Part shown: piece by piece, positions 6,707 to 12,377 of the stretch
How positions within the stretch are numbered: position 1 is the stretch's first letter
How the letters are laid out: each line of letters begins with the position of its first letter
DNA from: CBFCZU01 sp965602635
GTDB taxonomy: Bacteria > Planctomycetota > Phycisphaerae > SM23-33
NCBI GenBank assembly: GCA_965602635.1
Contig: CBFCZU010000118.1
Location: 1-13,633 of the forward strand
Length of the DNA: 13,633 nucleotides
Direction of reading: 5' to 3'
Position numbers and translations under genes: made by a program
Notes under the pieces: generated by a model
The model's input: the letters and a program-made list of their open reading frames with translations, nothing else
Databases searched by the model: none
What the model was told of the DNA's origin: nothing

Positions 6707-8110
6707 ATGCGTTACGCCATCGTCGCCCTGATCGTCATGATCGCGCTGGGCATCTACCTGCTCAGCACGCAGCCGACCGAGCAGGCCGGTCCGGGCCAGG
6801 CGCATATCCGCTTCGCGTTCCCCGGCTCGGTGAAGTCCATCAGCCTCTTCAGCCGCCTCGCCCGGCGGTTCATGGAGCTCAACCCCGACATCTACGTGAA
6901 GCTCGAGCCGAACGTGGGCGATTTCCGCCAGATCATCAAGCGCGACCTGGTCGCCAGCATCGCCCCGGACGTGTTCTTCAGCGACGACGACTACTTCGCG
7001 GTCTTCGCCACCGACGGGCACTACCTGGAGCTGGACGGTCTGATCGCCGCCGACGGCTACGACACGGGGCGGTTCTACGGGCCCGCCAGGGAGAGCTTCC
7101 GCTGGGACGGGAAGACCTACGGGCTGCCGTTCGGCTGGGGGTGCTCGCTGCTGCTCTACAACCGCCAGGCGCTGCGCGACGCGGGCATCGAGTACGACCC
7201 GACGCGGTGGACATGGGAGCAGTTCCTCGACACGGTCCGGCGGTGCACCGGCCCGGCCAAGGTCAAGGGGCGTACGGTGCATCGCTACGGCTACATGCGC
7301 GACAACGCCGCCCACGCGATGTGCAACGTCTGGCAGGGCGGCGGGACGATCCTTCAGAGGGCGATCATCTGCCCGCACTGCGATCGGCGCAACGACGTCA
7401 CCGACACAGCCGAGCCCGGCCGGACCAGGTGCGCCGGCTGCGGCCGGGAGATGGGCGGCGGGCGCGTCGAGTGGCGCGCCGCCTGCGACTCGCCCGAGGC
7501 CGTCGCCGGCATCGACTACATGCTCAGCCTGCTGCCCTGCACGCCCCGGGCCGTCGCCAGCGACGCCAGCGAGATGCCCTCCAACCAGGAGTTTTTCGCC
7601 ACCGGGCGGCTGGCGATCATCCGCGGCGGGCCGTACTCGGCACAGTGGGCGGCCGATGTGGACGTTGACTGGGGCATCGGCTATTTCCCCAAAGGCCCCG
7701 GCGGGAGGTGGACACGCTTCTACTGCGACGGCTTCGTCATCTGGGACAAGACCAAGCACCCCAAGGAAGCCTGGCGCCTACTCAAGTACCTCTGCAGCGA
7801 CGACGCCCAGCGGCTGCTGGCCAAAGAGGCATATCACGTCCCCGTCAGCCGGTCGGTCGCGCTGAGCCCGTACTTCGATCGGCTTGACACACCGTGGGAC
7901 GAGTCGGTCTTCGCCGGGGCGATCGAGCACGTCCGGTTCCAACGCAAGATACCCGAGTGGGACGAGGCGTACGAGATCTTCGCCCGCAACTACGGCTTGC
8001 TCGTCCTGGACCCCGACGCCCCCCAGCACATCAGCTCCGCCGAATTCCTCGCCCGCTCCCAGCGCGAGATCGAGAAGGACGTATTCAACCGCTCCGGGGC
8101 GGGGAAGTAG
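6707..8110 (+). CDS. Membrane-anchored ABC solute-binding protein with a zinc-ribbon-like insert
   Basis: This 467-residue protein is of the family-1 extracellular solute-binding type. An N-terminal hydrophobic stretch, about 4-20, lacks a lipobox cysteine, so it is probably a signal anchor or a plain signal peptide. Family features include RFMELNPDIYVKLE, WDGKTYGLPFGWGCSLLLYN (133-152), the NVWQGGGTIL strand (207-216), FDSPEA-like CDSPEAVAGIDYM (260-272), FFATGRLAI and HPKEAWRLLKYL. Between GGGTILQ and RVEWRAACDSPEA a module of about 37 residues is inserted, with CPHC at 222-225 and CAGC at 242-245, a CxxC-N16-CxxC pattern that usually binds zinc. Further cysteines are at 146, 180, 206, 260, 278, 340 and 363. 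The gene starts 9 nt after the second permease, whose last codons supply AAGGAG, so translation is probably coupled. It is last in the operon rather than first, and no ATPase gene follows. Substrate unknown. Confidence 0.92.
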   Translation: MRYAIVALIVMIALGIYLLSTQPTEQAGPGQAHIRFAFPGSVKSISLFSRLARRFMELNPDIYVKLEPNVGDFRQIIKRDLVASIAPDVFFSDDDYFAVFATDGHYLELDGLIAADGYDTGRFYGPARESFRWDGKTYGLPFGWGCSLLLYNRQALRDAGIEYDPTRWTWEQFLDTVRRCTGPAKVKGRTVHRYGYMRDNAAHAMCNVWQGGGTILQRAIICPHCDRRNDVTDTAEPGRTRCAGCGREMGGGRVEWRAACDSPEAVAGIDYMLSLLPCTPRAVASDASEMPSNQEFFATGRLAIIRGGPYSAQWAADVDVDWGIGYFPKGPGGRWTRFYCDGFVIWDKTKHPKEAWRLLKYLCSDDAQRLLAKEAYHVPVSRSVALSPYFDRLDTPWDESVFAGAIEHVRFQRKIPEWDEAYEIFARNYGLLVLDPDAPQHISSAEFLARSQREIEKDVFNRSGAGK

Positions 8111-8138
8111 CCGCTCGGCGTCGCCGCGCTTAGCTCCC

Positions 8139-10076
8139 CTACTTGACCGAGTATTCCACCCAGACGGTCTCGGGGGCGGCCCCGGCGTCGAAGGACCACG
8201 ACGTGTCGGGCTTCTCCGAGAGGCCCCGGTAGGTGTGGCTGGCGGTCCTGGCCTTCTCGCCGGTCTTGTAGTTGAAGGTGATCGTCACCGGCGAGGCGTT
8301 GGCGACCCTGTAGGCCAGGTGTGCCTCGGCCCGGAGGAACTTCACTTCGCCGCCGCTGCTGCCGAAGCGTACGCGGACCGGCCCGGTCGCGCCGGCCAGG
8401 GGCGCCTCGCCGTCCAGGTAGCACTCGTCGCTGACGTTGGCCGGCTCGGGCTTGTGACGGATGAGCTGCCAGTCGCGGACCACCGGCTTCCAGGTCTTGC
8501 CGCGGTCGGTGGAGACGTCGATCGCGCACCTCGCGCCGGCGCTGTATTTGAGCTTCGCCGCGGCGTATAGCCGTACGGCCGGGGACTTCCGCGGAGCCGC
8601 CAGCTCCATCGTCACCGACTTCCGGCCGAAGCCGCCCGCGACGACGTGGGCCTTGGCCGCGCCCCAGTAAGGCCCGGCCGAGACCTGCGCAAGCCCCGAC
8701 GCCTGGCAGGTGATCGTGTTCCTGCCGCCCTTCAGGTGCGGCATCATCGTCGGCGCCGCCTGGCAGACGGTCCGGATGGTCAGGCCCTTGCCGGCCAGTT
8801 GCTTGACGACGGCGCCCTCGCCGGCGGCGGCGAACTTCAGCCAGTATTGCTGCTGGCCCTTGGCCAGGTCGGTCAGGTCCACGCCCTTGGCCCCGCCCAG
8901 CTCGGCCGGCTTCGACCACGTCGCGCCCTGGTCGGTCGAGACGCTCACGGTCCCCGCCCCGCCGGTAATGGCCAGCCCGCCGGTGCACCCCGGCTCGTAG
9001 ATGCCCCATTCCTTGGCGGCGGCGGCCGGCGGAGGGGTCGCCGCGACGATGTACGGCGTGTAGAACTCGAACGTCACGTGGTCGTCGGCCCGGTCGATGA
9101 CGCCTTCGGCATAGCCGCCGGAGGCGAAGTCCGGCCTGTAGGTATAGACCGCGTTGGCGAACCGCCCCTGCCCCGCCCGCCAGCCGCAGTCCCGCTTGGC
9201 CTTATGCATCTTCTCGGGCATGTTCACCCACGTCCGCCCGCGCGTCGGCCCGATGATGTTGCCCGGGCGGTTGTAGTTGATGCCCCAGTAGACGAACGTC
9301 TTGCCGTCGTCCAGGCCGGGCTTGAGGTACTTGCGGACGCTCTCGCCGGCGCGAAGGTGGACCATCGGCGGCACGGTCGCGTAGCCGTCGTTGTAGAAGG
9401 CCTTCAGGAACACGTTGTAGCCGATGTCATTGCGGTGCAGGCCCGGGGCGATCCAGCCGTGGTTCTTCTCAGCCGGTATGTTCCGAGGCACGCTGCCGTC
9501 CTTGAGCCCCTTGATGACCTCCGTCATCGACAGCAGCCGCTTGCCCTTGCCGTCGAACATGATCGTGGAGATGTCGTGGTCGAGCAGGGCCCATCGGCCG
9601 TCGCCGTAGGCGCCGCCTGTGAGGTACACCTCGAATGGCGAGTGGCCCTCGATGTCGGCCTTGCGGCTGCGCCCGGGGCCAAGCAGGCGGTTGATCTCGG
9701 CGCACCACTGGGCGTGCGTGGCGTAGCAGAGGCTGAAGCCGAAGGCGAACTGCCCCCGCCAGAACTCGTGCGTGTACAGGTGGCCGGGCTTGGCGAACCC
9801 CGTGCCCCAGAAGTCGCCTCCCGCGGCCGTGCAGTGAAAGTGGTTGACGTTCCGCCAGAACCACGCGGCGATGGCCTTGTCCTCGTCGCTGTCAACGCCC
9901 CTGCCCGTGACGCGCTTGTAAAGCGCCGCCTGCGTGGCGAAGAGCCGCTCGAACGTCGAGCAGCTCAACTCGCCGCCATACCAGGGGTGGTCGGTCATGA
10001 TCTGGACGTCGCCGACGCCCGCGCCGGCCCGCGTCGCCGCGACCAGCACTACCAGCAGGATTGCGATCGTGCGCAT
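8139..10076 (-). CDS. Secreted transglutaminase-like protein with Asp-box motifs
   Basis: This is a 645-residue protein. The start at 10076 is chosen because a clear signal peptide (MRTIAILLVVLVAATRAGAG) begins there with GGAG 9 nt upstream; the open frame continues to 10433 through repeat DNA. Residues about 65-170 fit the transglutaminase/papain-like core: FGFSLCYATHAQW gives nucleophile C117, EGHSPFEVYL gives H145, and WALLDHD gives D166. The C-terminal part (about 360-645) is beta-rich with two Asp-boxes, STDQGATW at 380-387 and STDRGKTW at 522-529, motifs known from BNR/sialidase-type propellers, plus Ala/Pro linkers. It should act outside the cytoplasm, and whether it cuts, crosslinks or only binds is unknown. 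It converges with the importer operon, the stops being 28 bp apart, so it is separately transcribed. The transglutaminase-like call is moderately sure; partners are not evident. Confidence 0.85.
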   Translation of the reverse strand: MRTIAILLVVLVAATRAGAGVGDVQIMTDHPWYGGELSCSTFERLFATQAALYKRVTGRGVDSDEDKAIAAWFWRNVNHFHCTAAGGDFWGTGFAKPGHLYTHEFWRGQFAFGFSLCYATHAQWCAEINRLLGPGRSRKADIEGHSPFEVYLTGGAYGDGRWALLDHDISTIMFDGKGKRLLSMTEVIKGLKDGSVPRNIPAEKNHGWIAPGLHRNDIGYNVFLKAFYNDGYATVPPMVHLRAGESVRKYLKPGLDDGKTFVYWGINYNRPGNIIGPTRGRTWVNMPEKMHKAKRDCGWRAGQGRFANAVYTYRPDFASGGYAEGVIDRADDHVTFEFYTPYIVAATPPPAAAAKEWGIYEPGCTGGLAITGGAGTVSVSTDQGATWSKPAELGGAKGVDLTDLAKGQQQYWLKFAAAGEGAVVKQLAGKGLTIRTVCQAAPTMMPHLKGGRNTITCQASGLAQVSAGPYWGAAKAHVVAGGFGRKSVTMELAAPRKSPAVRLYAAAKLKYSAGARCAIDVSTDRGKTWKPVVRDWQLIRHKPEPANVSDECYLDGEAPLAGATGPVRVRFGSSGGEVKFLRAEAHLAYRVANASPVTITFNYKTGEKARTASHTYRGLSEKPDTSWSFDAGAAPETVWVEYSVK

Positions 10077-10125
10077 GGAAGCTCTCTCCAATTTCGCCTC
10101 GGCCTCATTCTTGCCCGGGTATTTC

Positions 10126-10323
10126 ACCACAGAGGTCGCAGAGATCACAGAATTGTTTCTTCTGCAGGCAGGTAGAAGCGGTTCTGTCGACTTCGCGAAA
10201 TGATGCTCTGTCTTGCTGGTCATGGGAACCTGCGCATGAACATTCAGGTGGCACTCCATAAACCACGGGGTGCCAAGAAAACATGACCAATAAGACCTCC
10301 GAGAACTCTGTGGGCTCCGTGGT
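10126..10323. repeat. 198-bp nested inverted-repeat element
   Basis: The outer arms, 10126-10153 and 10296-10323 inverted, match at 19 of the first 26 positions, and each arm is three 9-nt units of the form CNCRGAGNN. Inside lies a perfect 8-bp inverted pair, TGGTCATG (10217-10224) with CATGACCA (10282-10289). Inside that is a 9-bp hairpin (10249-10275, TGGCAC pairing with GTGCCA). TTCGCGAA at 10192-10199 is also palindromic. There is no credible coding frame. The nested symmetry suggests a small non-autonomous mobile element or a structured RNA/DNA repeat. It fills most of the 378-bp gap between the secreted protein and tatA. Confidence 0.55.
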
Positions 10324-10426
10324 CTATGAGAAATGCGGACCAGAAGCCTCCGCCGCTCGGCAAGGCCGCTACTGCCCAGACGATGGCTCACCGCAGGCCG
10401 GTGCGCGCCGCGGCGTGGTCTAGGTT

Positions 10427-10442
10427 CCCGCATGGCCGCGGG
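10427..10442 (-). terminator. Small hairpin downstream of tatA
   Basis: CCCGC and GCGGG pair around a 6-nt loop, 12 nt beyond the tatA stop codon. No run of T follows on either strand, so this is only a weak terminator candidate. Nothing else is recognisable in the 10324-10454 spacer. Confidence 0.2.
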
Positions 10443-10454
10443 CTTGGAGGTGCG

Positions 10455-10667
10455 TCAGACGGACTTGCCCTCGTCGTCGGCCTTGCCGGCGTCCCCCGCG
10501 GAATCATTCGCGTCGTCTGTCTCGCCGCGGAGGCCCTTCTTGAACTCGACCAGGCTCTGCCCCATGCTCCGCCCGACCTCGGGCAGCCGCCGCCCGAAGA
10601 TAAGCACGGCCACGACGACGATCACCGCTATCTCGGGCCAGCCGATCATCCAGGCAAGTGTAGTCAT
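10455..10667 (-). CDS. tatA: Twin-arginine translocase subunit TatA/TatE
   Basis: This 70-residue protein has the complete TatA plan. It has a short N-terminal membrane helix (about 7-24), the hinge FGRRLPE (24-30), an amphipathic helix (about 30-47, GRSMGQSLVEFKKGLRG) and an acidic, disordered tail (TDDANDSAGDAGKADDEGKSV region). TatA subunits assemble at the inner membrane and let folded proteins with twin-arginine signals cross. The ATG at 10667 has GGAG 6 nt upstream. The gene stands alone: no tatB or tatC is present, so its partners must be encoded elsewhere. An exact-consensus promoter lies upstream, so it is probably strongly and independently expressed. The TatA assignment is favoured over TatB because the protein is short and ends soon after the amphipathic helix. 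Confidence 0.93.
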   Translation of the reverse strand: MTTLAWMIGWPEIAVIVVVAVLIFGRRLPEVGRSMGQSLVEFKKGLRGETDDANDSAGDAGKADDEGKSV

Positions 10668-10711
10668 CTCTCGCTCCGGGTAAGGCTGCTGCGATTTGCT
10701 CCAAGAGAGTC

Positions 10712-10740
10712 ATTATAAACCCAACCCGCCAGACTGTCAA
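10712..10740 (-). promoter_or_regulatory. Exact-consensus sigma-70 promoter of tatA
   Basis: On the minus strand TTGACA (10740-10735), a 17-nt spacer and TATAAT (10717-10712) match the consensus at all 12 positions with optimal spacing. Transcription should start near 10704, giving a leader of about 37 nt that includes the Shine-Dalgarno of tatA. Confidence 0.85.
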
Positions 10741-10772
10741 AAGCTATCGGCGGCCCGATCGGTGCCGCTTCA

Positions 10773-10793
10773 CCTGAGAAAGGCTTTCTGGGG
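10773..10793. promoter_or_regulatory. Imperfect 21-bp palindrome, possible operator
   Basis: The core AGAAAGgCTTTCT (10777-10789) is perfectly symmetrical, and flanking CC/GG extend it to 8 matching pairs of 10. It lies between the divergent tatA and the repeat-protein/sigma-factor operon, about 90 bp upstream of the latter's start. A regulator could bind here, but no known consensus is recognised. Confidence 0.3.
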
Positions 10794-10882
10794 AAGATGG
10801 ATTCATGCAGCACTGACGGTCCAAGGCTCGTTCTCTCTTGTGAAGGGCCAATGGTCGCCCGACAGGATAAAGGAGAAACCGA

Positions 10883-11422
10883 ATGAGCGCTGACGAGGAT
10901 GACGTTCGTCGCGATGCAGCGGAAGACGGTGACAATGAGTTGACCGGCAAGAAAAAGTTCACGGGTCAGCTCAAACTGACGGGGGACGCCCTCGAAGGTT
11001 ACGCCCCTGACGAGATCGTGAAAATTACCGGGCAGGTTGTGTTCACTTCGCCCATAACGGCTACCCCAAAGTGCCGTCTTAGAATAACCGGGCAAGTCGT
11101 GGCCCCCGAGGGCAGTCAGCGACTGCTGGCCCCGGCGATCATGAAGATGACCGGCCAAATGGTCCACTACCCGGATGGGGTGGAGCTACGCATCGTCTTG
11201 GGCAAAGAGACATTCGACCAGGCATTCTTCGAGGCGATGACGGGCAAGGAATTGCTCATCAACTTGGGCAAAGTCTTTCTCGGCCCCGATGTGCAAGCCC
11301 AATCCCTCAAGGAGAAGATTCATTCGATCATCAACCTTGGCAAGATAAGATGCAGCAAGTCGCTGCGCCCATTCGTTCAGTTGGTTTGCAGGGATAACTT
11401 GGGCAAGATCGAGGTTGAATGA
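10883..11422 (+). CDS. Unrecognised TGQ/LGK short-repeat protein, probable beta-solenoid
   Basis: This 179-residue protein matches no family I can name. After an acidic N-terminus (1-20) it consists of short repeats, each opening with a hydrophobic residue plus TGQ or LGK. FTGQL is at 26, ITGQVV at 48, ITGQVV at 68, MTGQMV at 89, MTGKEL at 119, NLGKVF at 127, NLGKIR at 151 and NLGKIE at 172. Spacing is mostly 20-24 residues. The N-terminal half uses TGQ and the C-terminal half NLGK. Regular hydrophobic short repeats like these suggest stacked beta-strands. No signal peptide or membrane helix is seen. AAAGGAG lies 7 nt before the ATG, and the stop overlaps the sigma-factor start by 4 bp, so the two are coupled. 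The base composition is lower in G+C (11041-11100 is 32/60) than in the importer genes. It may sense or scaffold for the sigma factor; this is inference. Confidence 0.85.
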   Translation: MSADEDDVRRDAAEDGDNELTGKKKFTGQLKLTGDALEGYAPDEIVKITGQVVFTSPITATPKCRLRITGQVVAPEGSQRLLAPAIMKMTGQMVHYPDGVELRIVLGKETFDQAFFEAMTGKELLINLGKVFLGPDVQAQSLKEKIHSIINLGKIRCSKSLRPFVQLVCRDNLGKIEVE

Positions 11423-11940
11423 TGGGCTCTGCGCGGGCGCAGGTCGAGCAACTGCTGCGCGACTCGCAGTCCGAGTTGTTCGCCTTCCTGCTGGGGCGTC
11501 TGGAGGACCGTGAAGATGCTTTGGACGCCTTACAGGATGTGCTCTTAGCGGTGTGGCGCAAGCGGGAGGAGCTGGGCAAACTTCCATTCGACGAGCAGCG
11601 TCGCTACCTATATGCGGCCGCACGGAACCGCGCGATTGATGCGGTCCGGTCCCGCTCGACCGCCCAACATCGCCTGACCCGACCCTTGGAGGAAGGCAAC
11701 GAACCGCTTGGTCCGGCGCCCCAGCCGCTTGAGAGGGTCGATCAGAGGATCCAGAAGTTGAACCGGTTGATCGCTCGGCTGGATTCGGACGATCGTGTCC
11801 TTCTTCACCTTTACGTCGTTGGAGGCTTGAACTGTAACGATATAGCTGAACGCCTGGGACGCCCGCCCGGGACGATTCGCTCTCAATTGACCAGGCTGAG
11901 ACAACGTCTTCGTGGGCAAATGGACGGCAATCAACCATGA
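11419..11940 (+). CDS. ECF-type RNA polymerase sigma factor
   Basis: This 173-residue protein has two sigma-70 domains and no region 1 or 3, as in ECF sigma factors. Region 2 covers about 10-82, with the core-binding helix EDREDALDALQDVLLAVWRK (29-48) and the -10-recognising RRYLYAAARNRAIDAVRSR (61-79). A Pro/Glu-rich linker (about 88-105) leads to region 4 (about 113-165). Its helix-turn-helix includes GGLNCNDIAERLGRPPGTIR (135-154), which would read the -35 box. It should direct polymerase to a small set of promoters in response to a signal. The ATG overlaps the previous stop by 4 bp (ATGA) and the stop overlaps the next start the same way, so all three genes are translationally coupled. 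A second ATG follows directly at 11422. The target promoters and the signal are unknown. Confidence 0.93.
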   Translation: MMGSARAQVEQLLRDSQSELFAFLLGRLEDREDALDALQDVLLAVWRKREELGKLPFDEQRRYLYAAARNRAIDAVRSRSTAQHRLTRPLEEGNEPLGPAPQPLERVDQRIQKLNRLIARLDSDDRVLLHLYVVGGLNCNDIAERLGRPPGTIRSQLTRLRQRLRGQMDGNQP

Positions 11941-12176
11941 AAGAATCCGAGCTTGACCAACTGCTGGCACGCTGGGCGGAGCGAACGCGCCTGCGCGAAT
12001 CAGAGGCTGCCGCAACGCTCCCCTTGTTTGTGGTCTCCCCGGGACCGCTGCCAGGGACGGAGGACGCATGCGCCGCCCCGTGGGTCGGCTTCTGGGAGTG
12101 CCTCGACCAAATGCTGTGCTGTGTTACCCAGATCGGCCGAAATGTTGCTCAGCGGTGTACCCCGGTGGCGCCTTGA
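11937..12176 (+). CDS. Small cysteine-rich protein in anti-sigma position
   Basis: This 79-residue protein has no recognised family. It starts with ATG in a 4-bp overlap with the sigma-factor stop, the usual place for an anti-sigma gene. The N-terminus, MKESELDQLLARWAERTRLR, is a charged helix like those that open many anti-sigma factors. The rest holds five cysteines (45, 55, 61, 62 and 74) and a short hydrophobic patch (APWVGFWECLDQML, 47-60) too polar for a clear membrane helix. No HxxxCxxC zinc anti-sigma motif is visible. It may be a compact redox-responsive regulator, or a truncated anti-sigma factor that lost its membrane part. No frameshifted continuation is seen in the next 200 bp. 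Confidence 0.6.
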   Translation: MKESELDQLLARWAERTRLRESEAAATLPLFVVSPGPLPGTEDACAAPWVGFWECLDQMLCCVTQIGRNVAQRCTPVAP

Positions 12177-12230
12177 AGCTGTCAATAGCCGAGGCCCGCC
12201 CGACGGAACCAGGCCGGGGGCGAAATCGCC

Positions 12231-12259
12231 TTTGCCGGAGCGCGGCCAGACATTAGTAT
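12231..12259 (+). promoter_or_regulatory. Weak candidate promoter of the beta-propeller gene
   Basis: TTTGCC (12231-12236) and TAGTAT (12254-12259) are 17 nt apart and match consensus at 3/6 and 4/6. The leader to the ATG at 12378 would be about 110 nt and would contain the inverted pair GGATAT (12314-12319) and ATATCC (12334-12339), which could fold into a hairpin. Confidence 0.22.
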
Positions 12260-12377
12260 CGTGCGAAAGGCCCGCGGCGGCTGTGGGCCGGAGGTCGTCT
12301 GTGACATCCCGGTGGATATCGGAGGCGTTCACTATATCCGGACCGCCCCGGGCACACCCAAGCTAAGGACGGAAGCT

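Noticed and set aside
7370..7441. Cysteine pairs in the binding protein as a c-type heme site
   Set aside because: The motifs are CPHC and CAGC with no following histidine, so CxxCH heme attachment is absent; four paired cysteines fit metal binding better.
5384..7759. A 791-codon open frame on the minus strand opposite the second permease and the binding protein
   Set aside because: It mirrors two well-recognised genes, is low in complexity (Ala, Arg, Gly, Val, Asp, His, Gln), has no motif, and is explained by high G+C at third positions.
8111..8138. Bidirectional terminator between the convergent importer and secreted-protein genes
   Set aside because: The only symmetry (CGGCG next to CGCCG) has too short a loop to form a hairpin and lacks T runs.
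8646..10175. A 509-codon plus-strand frame opposite the secreted protein
   Set aside because: It is low-complexity Val/Ala/Arg/Gly sequence with no domain and runs into the spacer repeat; the minus-strand gene has a signal peptide and motifs.
10126..10323. CRISPR-like array suggested by the regular CACAGAG units
   Set aside because: The units are 9 nt and adjacent with no spacers, and they occur as two inverted arms, which fits an inverted-repeat element instead.
10077..10433. N-terminal extension of the secreted protein frame
   Set aside because: It would bury the signal peptide 119 residues into the protein and translate the nested inverted repeat; a good Shine-Dalgarno and signal peptide mark 10076 as the start.
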